A stretch of DNA of 64,000 nucleotides, from positions 868,001 to 932,000 of the forward strand of contig NZ_JBHSAF010000014.1 in the NCBI RefSeq assembly GCF_042649925.1. The letters are read 5' to 3'. Of this stretch, positions 45,822 to 56,800 are shown in pieces. The DNA is from Pseudaeromonas sharmana (GTDB lineage: Bacteria > Pseudomonadota > Gammaproteobacteria > Enterobacterales > Aeromonadaceae). Under the pieces are notes generated by a model, which saw only the letters and a program-made list of their open reading frames with translations, ran no database searches and was not told the origin of the DNA. Positions within the stretch are counted from its first letter, which is position 1. Each line of letters opens with the position of its first letter. The position numbers and the translations under genes are program-made.

Positions 45822-47228
45822 ATGTCAAAAGCGACTCCAAGCGCACAAGGCACTCTTTGGGGCCACCCCAAGGGGTTGTTCCTGCTATTTAGCACCGAAC
45901 TATGGGAGAGATTCTCCTACTACGGCATGCGTGCCCTGTTGGTGCTCTATCTGACTGCCCAAACCACTGCCGGTGGTCTGGGCTGGACCCAGGCCGATGC
46001 ACTCAAGCTGTACGGCATTTATACCGGCCTGGTCTACATCACGCCGCTGATCGGGGGTTGGTTAGCCGACACCTTCCTCGGCCAACGCCGTGCCATTATC
46101 CTTGGTGCCATCATGATGGCCGCAGGTCAGTTCACGCTGGCACTGCCGCACGCCATGTTCCCGGATATGGTCAATCAGGTGTTCTACATCGGTCTGGGCC
46201 TGCTGATCGCCGGTAACGGTATGTTCAAACCCAACATCTCCACCATGGTGGGTGACCTGTATGAACAGGGTGATCATCGTCGAGATGGTGCCTTCACCAT
46301 TTTCTACATGGGGATCAACCTCGGTGCCTTGCTGGCCGGTTTCGTCGCCGGTGCCGTCGCCACCGAATGGGGCTGGCAAGCTGGCTTCGTCGCTGCGGGT
46401 ATCGGTATGTTGTTCTCGCTGGTCATCCAGACGTTCTTTGCTCAACGTTATCTGGGCGACATCGGCAAGGTACCGGCAGCCAAGCGCTCGGCCGCCCTGC
46501 GCAGCACGACGCAGAAAGCACCGTTGACCAAGCAGGAAGTTGACCGCATCAAGGTCATCCTGGTGATGGGTCTGTTTACGATCATCTTCTGGGCTGGCTT
46601 TGAACAAGCCGGTGGTCTGATGAACCTGTACACCGAAAACTATACCGATCGCATGATCGGCAGCTTCGAAGTACCGACCGCCTGGTTCCAGTCCTTGAAC
46701 CCCTTCTTCATCATTACGCTGGCACCGGTTGTGGCGGCAATTTGGGTGAAGTTGGGTCAACGTGAGCCGAGCTCCCCGGTGAAATTCGCCATGGGTCTGG
46801 GTTTCCTGGCGCTGGGCTTCCTGTTCATGATCGGGGCAGTACTGGAACAAGGCGGCGATACTAGCGTCAAGACGTCCATGTTCTGGCTGGTAGGTGCCTT
46901 CTTGTTCCATACCCTGGGTGAGCTCTGCCTGTCGCCGATTGGCCTGTCAATGGTCACCAAGCTGGCTCCGCTGCGCCTGGCCTCTCTGATGATGGGTGCC
47001 TGGTTTGGCTTCGTCGCCCTGGCCAACTACGCTGCTGGCATGATCGGCTCCTTCGTCGGTGAAGCCGGCCCCATGGCCATCTTTGGTGGCATCGCCATCA
47101 CGGCAATCATCTGCGCAGCTATCCTGCTGGCTTTTGCCAACAAGCTGATCTACTGGATGCACGGCGCCGAAGGCCATGCTGAAGAGCCGCAGCACACGGC
47201 CGACGATGTGGTCGTCACCAGTCACTGA
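45822..47228 (+). CDS. Proton-dependent peptide transporter (POT/PTR family)
   Basis: An inner-membrane symporter for di- and tripeptides with about 14 predicted helices in 468 aa. The proton-binding ExxERFxYYG motif is present (ELWERFSYYGMRALLVLYL), as is the PTR2 signature GNGMFKPNISTMVGDLY. The ATG at 45822 (MSKATPSAQG) follows AAGGTG; the longer frame to 45726 contains no family sequence. Closest in style to DtpA/DtpB. Confidence 0.93.
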   Translation: MSKATPSAQGTLWGHPKGLFLLFSTELWERFSYYGMRALLVLYLTAQTTAGGLGWTQADALKLYGIYTGLVYITPLIGGWLADTFLGQRRAIILGAIMMAAGQFTLALPHAMFPDMVNQVFYIGLGLLIAGNGMFKPNISTMVGDLYEQGDHRRDGAFTIFYMGINLGALLAGFVAGAVATEWGWQAGFVAAGIGMLFSLVIQTFFAQRYLGDIGKVPAAKRSAALRSTTQKAPLTKQEVDRIKVILVMGLFTIIFWAGFEQAGGLMNLYTENYTDRMIGSFEVPTAWFQSLNPFFIITLAPVVAAIWVKLGQREPSSPVKFAMGLGFLALGFLFMIGAVLEQGGDTSVKTSMFWLVGAFLFHTLGELCLSPIGLSMVTKLAPLRLASLMMGAWFGFVALANYAAGMIGSFVGEAGPMAIFGGIAITAIICAAILLAFANKLIYWMHGAEGHAEEPQHTADDVVVTSH

Positions 47229-47255
47229 TGTGACACAGAAAAAATCCAATAAATC

Positions 47256-47280
47256 AAAACCCCGGCGCGCCGGGGTTTTG
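47256..47280. terminator. Terminator between the peptide transporter and rubredoxin
   Basis: An 11-bp stem AAAACCCCGGC/GCCGGGGTTTT lies between convergent genes, with A and T arms that allow function in both directions. Confidence 0.88.
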
Positions 47281-47306
47281 TCTATTCAGGCCGGGCCAAG
47301 GTGATG

Positions 47307-47471
47307 TCAGTGCCCTTCGGCCACGAATTCCTCTTTGTCGACCCCGCACTCCGGACAAGACCAATCCTCAGGCAGATCATCCCACAGGGTACCGGGTGGA
47401 ATACCCTCTTCTGGATCACCGACCGCCTCATCATAGATATAACCGCAGACCTCACATCGCCATCGCTTCAT
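47307..47471 (-). CDS. Rubredoxin
   Basis: A 54-aa iron-sulfur electron carrier with one Fe bound by four cysteines: CEVCGYIYDEAVGDPEEGI and CPECGVDK. The typical GTLWDDLPEDW bridge is present. AGGAG precedes the ATG at 47471. It lies 58 bp downstream of the alcohol dehydrogenase gene and is likely co-transcribed. Confidence 0.94.
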   Translation of the reverse strand: MKRWRCEVCGYIYDEAVGDPEEGIPPGTLWDDLPEDWSCPECGVDKEEFVAEGH

Positions 47472-47529
47472 CGTCGATCTCCTGTTATCTACCTTAGTGA
47501 TGACCATAGCAGCGAATGCAACACAGTGC

Positions 47530-48753
47530 CTAGATTGCGGCGGCAAGAATGGCACGACTCCGCTCTAGCGTAATATCCTGACGCTCGCCAAGCGGATAGC
47601 GGCCATGTTGGTCCAGTTTGGCCACCAGCGCATCCAGGGCCTCGCTGCCGATACCATAGTCGCTCAAGCGGGTCTTCATTCCCAAGGATTCGAAAAAATC
47701 CCGAGTGCAGGCGATGGCACTATCGATACGGCGCTGTTCATCGCCTTCCGTCAGCCCCCAAATACGAGCCGCATATTGCAATAGCTTCTGCCGCTTGGCA
47801 TCACGCTGGGCCGCCAGCAGGCTCGGCAATACCACCGCCAGTGTTTGCGCATGATCAAGACCATGCAACGCTGTCACCTCGTGTCCGAGCATATGCGTAG
47901 CCCAATCCTGCGGTACGCCACAGCCAATCAGACCATTCAGCGCCATGGTCGCCGCCCACATCAGATTGGCTCGGGCATCGTAGTTTTCCGGCTCCGCCAA
48001 GACCCGCGGCCCCTCCTCTTTCAGGGTCAGCAAGACACCTTCAGCAAAGCGGTCCTGCACCTTGGCATCCACAGGAAACGTCAGGTACTGCTCGAGCACA
48101 TGCACATAAGCATCAACGATACCATTGGCGGTTTGCTGTGCGGGCAGGGTATAGGTTTTGCTCGGATCCAGGACCGAGAATTGCGGGTAGACCCGTGGTG
48201 ACGAAAACACCAACTTGTCATGCTGGCTCTTGGTAATCAGCGATACTCCGGCATTGGCACCGTTCGCCGCAGGGAGCGCCACACGCGTGACATTGCGGCT
48301 GATGACCGCCCCACAATTCATCTCGGAGCCCGTTGCCGGCAGCGTCAGCACAGTGCCAAATGGCAGCGCTTTTTGCACGGTGGCCCCCCCATCGAGCAGG
48401 ATATCCCAGGGATCACTCCCCACCCAACAGGCCGCCGCCGCCAGATACTTAGTGCCATCAATGACCGAGCCGCCCCCCACTGCCAACAGAAAATCGATGT
48501 TATTTCGACGGATCAACTCCACGGCGGGCATCAAGGTTTCATAACTCGGATTGGGCTCAATAGCGCCGAATTCAAGACAAAATCGCTCGCCCAATGCGGC
48601 CTTAACTTCATCCAGAATGCCGAACCGAACGACGCTTCCCCCTCCAAACGTAATCAAGACACGGGCTGCCGCGGGGATCAGATCGCCAATCTGCGCTATC
48701 TGCCCCTGGCCAAACAGAATCCTGGTCGGGTTGTGAAAAGAAAAGTTATACAT
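47530..48753 (-). CDS. yqhD: Iron-containing alcohol dehydrogenase (YqhD-like aldehyde reductase)
   Basis: A 407-aa group III alcohol dehydrogenase, very similar to E. coli YqhD, an NADPH-dependent reductase of short-chain and toxic aldehydes. Shared motifs are FGGGSVVRFG, FLLAVGGGSVIDGTKY and TLPATGSEMNCGAVISR. The metal ligands sit in DAYVHVLEQYL and in MLGHEVTALHGLDHAQTLA. In E. coli YqhD is induced by aldehydes through YqhC; no such regulator lies next to the gene here. Confidence 0.92.
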   Translation of the reverse strand: MYNFSFHNPTRILFGQGQIAQIGDLIPAAARVLITFGGGSVVRFGILDEVKAALGERFCLEFGAIEPNPSYETLMPAVELIRRNNIDFLLAVGGGSVIDGTKYLAAAACWVGSDPWDILLDGGATVQKALPFGTVLTLPATGSEMNCGAVISRNVTRVALPAANGANAGVSLITKSQHDKLVFSSPRVYPQFSVLDPSKTYTLPAQQTANGIVDAYVHVLEQYLTFPVDAKVQDRFAEGVLLTLKEEGPRVLAEPENYDARANLMWAATMALNGLIGCGVPQDWATHMLGHEVTALHGLDHAQTLAVVLPSLLAAQRDAKRQKLLQYAARIWGLTEGDEQRRIDSAIACTRDFFESLGMKTRLSDYGIGSEALDALVAKLDQHGRYPLGERQDITLERSRAILAAAI

Positions 48754-48843
48754 GGTTCTCTCCCGGTTAAGTTGAGCTTTTATGCACTATAACAGGATAC
48801 GTAACATCCACAAAACTTAGGCATGCACTTATTAATCAAATGG

Positions 48844-48908
48844 TTGCATTCTTGAATTGTTTTTTTAATGCAATAAAAGCGTTATTTTAATTTAATATCA
48901 ATAACGCT
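48844..48908. repeat. Two adjacent inverted repeats upstream of yqhD
   Basis: TTGCATT (48844-48850) pairs with AATGCAA (48867-48873), and AGCGTTATT (48878-48886) pairs with AATAACGCT (48900-48908). Both arms are perfect and the loops are AT-rich. The pair lies about 90-155 bp upstream of the yqhD start and could be operator sites. Confidence 0.6.
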
Positions 48909-49086
48909 CGGCAACGCGAGAAGCGATGATGACAGCCCGATCCTTTGCCATTTGCAGCAACGAATCAGGTCTCTTCCATACTAGGTGCGGGACCTGTTTG
49001 CTTGGCCTGTTGACGCCCTGGGTGAGTCGCCCTGCCAGGCGGCCAGAATGCAGGTCAGCGGACGACACGGTTCACAGCCGCTAACC

Positions 49087-49110
49087 TGAGGCTGAGGCTG
49101 AGGCTGAGGC
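49087..49110 (+). repeat. Hexanucleotide array (TGAGGC)4
   Basis: Four perfect tandem copies of TGAGGC lie in a noncoding region. The unit resembles the CAGGCT repeat inside the efflux adaptor gene at 53.3 kb. Confidence 0.9.
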
Positions 49111-49258
49111 TGTACGCATTTTACGCACCGGATTTAGATACCCGGATATCAATGGCGAAAAAACCAGCGAACGCACCAGTTCACAGTGGCAAGCGTGATA
49201 CAAAGCGCACTTAGGGGATTGATCTGCCTGATAAAGAAGGCAAAATAGGCATCACAGC

Positions 49259-49334
49259 GCCGGTATAGCTCAGTTGGTAGAGCAGCGCATTCGTAATGCG
49301 AAGGTCGTAGGTTCGACTCCTATTACCGGCACCA
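49259..49334 (+). tRNA. tRNA-Thr (CGU)
   Basis: A 76-nt cloverleaf with encoded CCA, very close to E. coli thrW. The anticodon loop TTCGTAA gives CGU. thrW-type genes are common integration targets for mobile elements, and the region to the right is accessory in character. Confidence 0.95.
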
Positions 49335-49341
49335 GTTAAAA

Positions 49342-49384
49342 CAAAGGGTTAGCTTCTTCACGAGGCTAACCCTTTGTGCTTTTT
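49342..49384 (+). terminator. Terminator of tRNA-Thr
   Basis: A 12-bp stem CAAAGGGTTAGC/GCTAACCCTTTG with an 11-nt loop is followed by TGCTTTTT. Confidence 0.85.
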
Positions 49385-49464
49385 GGCTCCATCCTCCTCC
49401 CTGTACCTCTCTGTTGCTAAATAGCTGATCCTAATTTCGCTCCAGTTGCATTAGCCCATGTCCA

Positions 49465-49824
49465 TTACCGGGGAACATTACCGGGGAACGGGACGGTATG
49501 GTCCAGGCAGTAAAACACGCGACGTAATAATTCACCCAAGGTGCGGTATTGGTGGTTGCGGATGATCGTTGCATTGAGGGCATGCCACAGCCGCTCAATC
49601 TGGTTCAACAAGCTGTACCAGTTCACCCAGCGATTGAGCGATGACCAGCGGCGGCACTGAGCCGAGAGACAGCCGAGACACAGCCGAGACACAGCCGAGA
49701 CACTGTGCCCGTCAGCAAGGGGCACGATAGCGTTGAGCCTGCGGCAGAGATCTTTATCTTTGGTCCGGTGCATCTTGTTGATGATCCGGCATCGCTCATC
49801 GTGGTTGGAGAGTGTTAGTATCAT
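49465..49824 (-). pseudogene. IS630-family transposase, internally deleted
   Basis: The 119-codon reading frame joins the N-terminal part of an IS630-type transposase (CRRLNAIVPLADGHSVSAVS, helix-turn-helix region, then RWVNWYS) directly to the C-terminal part (NQIERLWHALNATIIRNHQY, VPFPGN). The DDE core between them is missing, so it is nonfunctional. The left part contains a tandem 11-bp repeat (49661-49704) and the 3' end a tandem 13-bp repeat (CATTACCGGGGAA at 49463-49475 and 49476-49488). Element ends were not resolved. Confidence 0.75.
49661..49704 (+). repeat. Four tandem copies of an 11-bp unit
   Basis: Units of GCCGAGACACA (the first and last with small changes) repeat four times inside the IS630 remnant. 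Because 3 extra units equal 33 nt, the frame is kept. Confidence 0.85.
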
Positions 49825-50146
49825 TTCGGGCTCGGCGCGTTTGTCTTTGAATGATTTGGCGACTAATCAGATCGCACTATCGACGCCGTGCCGCCTTGTT
49901 TCCTGGATAAATAATCTACATTTCGAAACGGTTATTTAGATCTGTACACTATTGACGGCTCTGTGAACCAGTAGACACCTGTTTATTCCCGTTAACTCAC
50001 GACAAAGAAATAATAATGATTTATTGGCAAAGCAAATTATATTAGTGAAATACATCATGAACACTATTATCCTTGGCCCAATGCGCCTTGCTCTTGCTCC
50101 CTATTTTTTCGCTGCGCAACCCAGTTATTTAATAATGTTATGTTGA
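49825..50146. other. AT-rich segment between IS630 remnant and fosA
   Basis: No gene is seen. It probably contains the outer end of the decayed insertion sequence and the fosA promoter, but I could not place either with confidence. Confidence 0.4.
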
Positions 50147-50158
50147 ATGGAGAAAATG

Positions 50159-50557
50159 GTGATCTTAGGTTTGAATCATATAACCATTGCTGTCAGTGAT
50201 GTCGAGCGATCTCTTCACTTCTATCGAGATATTCTAGGGTTTACGGCTCATGTTAAGTGGGACAATGGGGCCTATTTATCGGTTGGCGAGCTCTGGTTTT
50301 GTCTTTCTGTCGATGCTCCCTGCCCCAAAAGCGACTATACCCATATCCCCTTTGATATAGCACCAGACGAGTTTGAAGCCTTTGCAAAACGCGTCACTTC
50401 ATCAGGTGTCGAAGTTTGGAAAGAAAATAAGAGCGAGGGGCAGTCACTCTATATCCTGGATCCTGATGGGCATAAATTAGAAATCCATGCTGGCTCACTT
50501 CAAAGCCGACTAGCGTCGTTGAAAATAAAGCCATACAGCGGTCTCGTTTGGCTTTAA
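50159..50557 (+). CDS. fosA: FosA-family fosfomycin resistance glutathione transferase
   Basis: A cytosolic VOC-fold metalloenzyme that adds glutathione to fosfomycin. The metal ligands are in LNHITIAV (His), DYTHIPF (His) and KLEIHAG (Glu). The potassium loop and substrate residues occur in VWKENKSEGQS, and the Thr next to the first His is also present. The GTG at 50159 gives the family spacing (first His at residue 7) and has GGAG 6 nt upstream; ATG codons at 50156 or 50147 are alternatives. The gene is clearly AT-richer than its neighbours and lies between a transposase remnant and an efflux locus, which suggests horizontal acquisition. Confidence 0.9.
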   Translation: MILGLNHITIAVSDVERSLHFYRDILGFTAHVKWDNGAYLSVGELWFCLSVDAPCPKSDYTHIPFDIAPDEFEAFAKRVTSSGVEVWKENKSEGQSLYILDPDGHKLEIHAGSLQSRLASLKIKPYSGLVWL

Positions 50558-50671
50558 ATAGGATCCGCAATTAATATCTAAAACAGAGAATTGAATATTT
50601 TATATGACGATACTCCCGATGATTTATATCGGGCTATGGCAACATTTAATCCGGCGAATCACTAGTAGAAA

Positions 50672-51742
50672 CTAATGCTGGCCCGCCGTGCCCTGAACGG
50701 GCCAGCAGAGTTCGAAGACGCTACCGCCGCTCGGCGCTGGGTAGCAGCGGGCGCTGCCGTGGTGGGCGCTGGCGATGGCAGCGACCACCGCCAATCCCAG
50801 GCCACTGCCTGCCGTTTTATCATCGGCAGCCCGACGAAAGGCGGTAAAGATATGCGTCACCAGCTCGGGGGGAACGCCCGGGCCCTGATCCTCGACACAC
50901 AGATGATAGTGTCCATCCCGCAGCGCACTGCGGACCCGGATCACCCCGGGCAGCGCATAACAGCGGGCATTTTCCAATAACGCCAGAAGCGCCTGCCGGA
51001 TCCGGGCGGGATCGCAGCGCACAGGACCAGCCATCAGTTCCAGCTCTACGGATTGCTGTGCCTGTTGCAGCATGGGCGCACAGAGCTCGACGACATCCCG
51101 GATCTCGGCGGCCAGATCCACGCTCTGCCACTGCAACCGCAGGTGGCCACTCTCCGCGAGACTCACTACCCGCAAGTCTTCCAGCAGGCGCGCCAACCCT
51201 TCCACTTGATCCAGCAAGCGATGAAACAGCGCCGGCTCGGGAGCAAACACCCCATCCGCCAGCCCCTGCAATCGCCCGCGCAAGATGGTCACAGGCGTGC
51301 GCAGCTCATGGGCGATCGCCGCATTCCAGAACACCTGCTCCTCACTCATCTGCCGCAGTTTGTCCGCCAGGGTATTAAAGTCATCCACCAGATGTGCCGC
51401 CTCCCCCAACGAGGGGTCAGCGGCGATCGCCCGTACTTCCAGATCCCCGCGCGCCATGCAGCGGAGCCCTTCGGCGACTGAATTCAGCGGCTGCAGAATT
51501 CGCCGCGCCAGTTTGACCGCAACCCCCATAGCCAGCGCCATCGCTGTCAGAACCGTCGCGGCAATCCACGCCCATTCCGGCCAGGAGGGGGCCAGCCCGA
51601 CCTCGTTCGGCACCTGACTCGGCCAGTAGACGTCCCAGAGATAATAGAACAGGAAGGATCCCAGGATCGCCAACAGCGCGGTGCCCGCGGCGATGAGAAT
51701 CATCGATAATGCGATCTGACGACTGAGCCCTTCCAGCTTCAT
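50672..51742 (-). CDS. Sensor histidine kinase, AdeS-like
   Basis: A 356-aa inner-membrane kinase with two membrane helices (about 10-35 and 58-80), a short periplasmic loop, HAMP (about 80-130), the phospho-acceptor box WNAAIAHELRTPVTIL and ATPase motifs LLENA, DQGPGVP and GSGLGLAVV. The stretch around the His closely resembles AdeS of Acinetobacter, including LQGLADGVFAPEPALFHRLL. It overlaps the regulator gene by 4 nt and is opposite an AdeAB-like pump, so it probably controls that pump. Confidence 0.88.
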   Translation of the reverse strand: MKLEGLSRQIALSMILIAAGTALLAILGSFLFYYLWDVYWPSQVPNEVGLAPSWPEWAWIAATVLTAMALAMGVAVKLARRILQPLNSVAEGLRCMARGDLEVRAIAADPSLGEAAHLVDDFNTLADKLRQMSEEQVFWNAAIAHELRTPVTILRGRLQGLADGVFAPEPALFHRLLDQVEGLARLLEDLRVVSLAESGHLRLQWQSVDLAAEIRDVVELCAPMLQQAQQSVELELMAGPVRCDPARIRQALLALLENARCYALPGVIRVRSALRDGHYHLCVEDQGPGVPPELVTHIFTAFRRAADDKTAGSGLGLAVVAAIASAHHGSARCYPAPSGGSVFELCWPVQGTAGQH

Positions 51743-52497
51743 TCTGCCCCCTGCAACCGATAGCCCACGCCGCGCACCACGACCGGAATGCCGTGAATAT
51801 CCAGCGCTTCGAGCTTTTTGCGCAGCTTGCTGATATGGCTATCCACGGTGCGCTCCAGTGCATCCCCCTCGGGTAAACAGGTGGCCAGCAGCTCGGCACG
51901 GCTGAAAACCCGTCTGGGCGCCCGGGCCAGTTGGGCCAGCAGCCGGAACTCGGTCAGGGTCAGCGCCAGCGGGCGATCGCTGGCGTTGACCTGAACGCTG
52001 ACCTCGTGGGAGTCCAGATCGATGTGAAATGGCGGTACGCGTAATACCGAGTGGGCCTGACGGAGAGACTGGTTGCCGGCCCGACGCAACACGGCCCGCA
52101 CCCGGGCCACCACCTCGGCAGGGTTAAAGGGTTTCACCACATAGTCATCGGCACCAATCCGCAGCCCGGTCAGCTTGTCGATATCCTGATCCATGGCGGT
52201 CAGCATGATGACCGGTGTCTCGCCGCGATGACGCAGTTCGGATAACACGCGCCAGCCATCGAGCTTCGGCATCTGCACATCCAGCAATACCAGATCCGGT
52301 TTGAGTTGCAGGTGCAGATCCAGTGCCCGCTGACCATCTGCCGCCTGGACGGTCCTGAGTCCATCCCGGGCCAGGTAAGCCACCAGGATGTCGGCAATCT
52401 CCGGCTCATCCTCGGCAATCAGGATCAGCGGCTGAAGGGGCGGCACGGGGGTTTGCAACGGGGGATCCGCAACGTGAGGCATTTTTTTAATCTCCAT
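51739..52497 (-). CDS. OmpR-family response regulator, AdeR-like
   Basis: A 252-aa regulator with a receiver domain (EDEPEIADI acidic pocket, phospho-Asp in LVLLDVQMPKLDGW, Lys in DDYVVKPFNPAEV) and a C-terminal winged helix (ERTVDSHISKLRKKLEALDI). The segment MLTAMDQDIDKLTGLRIGAD is nearly that of Acinetobacter AdeR. The ATG at 52497 follows GGAG; 52482 is also possible and the frame reaches 52539. It is divergent from the pump genes and overlaps the kinase gene by ATGA. Confidence 0.88.
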   Translation of the reverse strand: MEIKKMPHVADPPLQTPVPPLQPLILIAEDEPEIADILVAYLARDGLRTVQAADGQRALDLHLQLKPDLVLLDVQMPKLDGWRVLSELRHRGETPVIMLTAMDQDIDKLTGLRIGADDYVVKPFNPAEVVARVRAVLRRAGNQSLRQAHSVLRVPPFHIDLDSHEVSVQVNASDRPLALTLTEFRLLAQLARAPRRVFSRAELLATCLPEGDALERTVDSHISKLRKKLEALDIHGIPVVVRGVGYRLQGAE

Positions 52498-52599
52498 CAG
52501 ATCTCCATAGTAGCGCAGCAGAAACCCCAATTTCGACATTTAGACTCGCGGAGTAGATCCAGGCATCCATCGTCGTCGGGTCTCACTTCAGGAGATCGC

Positions 52600-53802
<1,203 letters not shown>

Positions 53803-53820
53803 CCGCCAGAGGATCCCTGC

Positions 53821-56800
53821 ATGCCACACTTTTTTATTCAACGTCCGGTTTTTGCCTGGGTTATCGCGCTGTTTATCGTGCTGTTCGGGATCCTGGCTAT
53901 CCCGAAGTTGCCGATCGCCCGCTACCCCTCGGTCGCGCCCACCTCGGTCAGCATCTATGCCACGTACCCGGGGGCGACACCGCAAACCATGAACGACAGC
54001 GTTCTTGGGCTGATTGAGCGCGAGTTGTCCAACGTCAAGGATCTGCTCTATTTCGAATCCTCGGCGGATACTTCGGGCTCGGCGACCATCACTGCCACCT
54101 TCAAGCCGGGAACCAATGCGGATTTGGCCCAGGTGGATATCCAGAATCAACTCAAGGCTGTTGAATCGCGCCTGCCTCAGGCCGTCCGGCAGAGCGGGCT
54201 GACCGTGGAATCCGCCTCCTCCGGATTTTTAATGATCGTCGGCCTTAAATCGGAAAGCGGACAATTTGATGAGACCGAGTTGAGCGACTACATGGTGCGC
54301 AATGTGGTCGACGAGTTACGGCGGGTGGAGGGTGTCGGCAGGATCCAGATGTTCGGTGCGGAAAAAGCGATGCGGATCTGGGTCGATCCCACCAAGCTGC
54401 TGGCATACGGTCTGACCATGAACGACCTCTCATCGGCCATTAGCCAGCAAAACATCCAGATAGCCCCTGGCAGCATCGGCGCCGCCCCCACGCTGGCCGG
54501 ACAGACGATCACGATCCCGCTGACCATCGAGGGACAGCTAAGCCGCGTCGAGGAGTTTGCCAATATCGTGCTGCGGGCGACGACTGACGGCGCCAAAGTC
54601 GTGTTGGGCGATGTGGCACGAGTAGAGCTCGGTGCCCAGTCCTATGGCTTTATCAACCGCGAAAACGGCAAGAATGCAACGGCAGCGGCGATTCAGCTGG
54701 CACCGGGCACCAATGCCGTCATCACCGCCGACAAGATTGCCACCCGGCTCGACGAGTTAAGCCTCAGTTTGCCCGCAGGAATGAGCTACTCGATCCCGTT
54801 CAATACCGCACCCTATGTCAAAGTCTCCATAGAGAAGGTGCTCTACACCCTGCTCGAGGCCATGGCGCTGGTATTTCTGGTGATGTATCTGTTCTTGCAG
54901 GATGTGCGCTATACCCTGATCCCGGCCATAGTGGTGCCTATCGCCTTGCTGGGCACCTTCAGCATCATGCTGGTGAGCGGATTCTCCATCAATGTGCTGA
55001 CCATGTTCGGCATGGTGCTGGCTATCGGCATCATCGTCGATGATGCCATCGTGGTGGTGGAAAACGTCGAGCGGTTGATGGCCCGGGAGGGTTTATCCCC
55101 CAAGGCCGCCACCGCCAAAGCGATGCAGGAGATCACCGGCGCCATCATCGGCATCACGCTGGTATTGACCGCGGTGTTTATTCCCATGGCATTGGCCAGT
55201 GATTCGGTGGGCGTGATCTATCGACAATTCACCCTGTCGATGGCGGTCTCCATTCTGTTCTCGGCCTTCCTGGCCCTGACGCTGACCCCAGCCCTGTGTG
55301 CCACCCTGCTCAAACCTGTGCTGCGGCCCCACGGCTCCGGCCAGGGAATTTGGGGGCGGTTCAACCGTGGTGTGGAGCGGATGACCGAAGGCTATGGCCA
55401 GAGCGTCCAGACCCTGCTGGGGCGCGCCGGTCGCGTCATGCTGGTGTTTGGCCTGCTGTCCCTGGTGCTGGTGCTGGCATTCCGGCAACTGCCCTCCGCC
55501 TTTTTACCGGAGGAGGATCAGGGCTACTTTGTCACCAGCATCCAGCTGCCCGCCGAGGCAACGGCGGAGCGCACGCTGGCCATCGTCAAACAATTTGAGC
55601 AGCATGTGTTGTCCCGTCCGGCCATCGACTCCACCATGGCGGTGGTTGGCTTCGGCTTCTCGGGATCTGGCACCAACACAGCCCAGGCCTTCACCACGCT
55701 CAAACCGAACGCCGAACGAGGCAGCTCCTCCACCCGGCAGGAAGTCGCGCTGGCCGACGCGGCCATGGCGAGTGCGCCCGAGGGACAAGTGATGAACCAG
55801 ATGCCGCCCTCCATTGACGAGCTGGGTACCCATTCCGGCTTTACCTTCTATCTGCAGGACAGAGCCAATCGGGGATATGCGGCACTGAAGGCGGCGGAGG
55901 CGCGTTTGCTGGCCCTCGCCGCAGAAAACCCGCACCTGTCGGAGGTCATGACGGCTGGCTTGCCACCCGGAACCACCATTCATCTGGCGATCGATCGCCA
56001 AAAGGCCGAGGCCCTCGGGGTTTCCTTTACCAGCATCAGCGATACCCTCTCCACGGCGATGGGATCCCTCTATATCAATGACTTTCCCAACGCCGGCCGG
56101 ATGCAGCAGGTGATCATGCAAGCCGATGCTTCGGCACGCATGCAGCTGGAAGATGTGTTGAAGCTCTATGTACGCAACCTGAACGGCGGCATGGTGCCCT
56201 TGTCCGAGGTGGTGATCCCCCGCTGGCAAGATGGCCCTTTGCAGCTGATGCGCTATCAGGGCTACCCCGCCGTTTTGATCTCGGGTCAGGCCGCGGAGGG
56301 CGTCACCAGTGGGGAGGCCATGGCAGAGATGGAGCGTCTGGCCGAACAGTTGCCCAAAGGCTTCACCATCGACTGGACCGGGCAATCCTTGCAGGAGCGC
56401 AGTGCAGCAGCGCAAGCGCCCTGGCTGATGGCATTGTCGATGGGGGTGGTATTTTTGGTGTTGGCCGCGCTGTATGAAAGCTGGTCCATCCCCTTAGCTG
56501 TGATGCTGGTTGTGCCCTTGGGCCTGCTCGGTGCCGTGCTGGCGGTCTTGCTGCGGGATCTGCCGAATGATGTGTTTTTCAAGGTAGGCATGATCACGGT
56601 CATCGGCCTGTCCGCCAAGAATGCGATCCTGATTGTCGAGTTTGCCAAGCAACTGCATGAACGGGGACACACGCTGATATCGGCCGCCGTCGAGGCCTCG
56701 CGTTTGCGCTTGCGGCCGATCCTGATGACTTCGCTGGCCTTTGGCCTGGGCGTTATTCCGCTGATGCTGGCGACGGGTGCCAGTGCTGAAACCCAGCACG

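Larger units (their letters stand above)
48754..49258. other. Intergenic region between yqhD and tRNA-Thr
   Basis: No gene is seen in this 505-bp stretch. It holds AT-rich inverted repeats near 48844-48908 and a TGAGGC hexamer array at 49087-49110. Confidence 0.6.
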
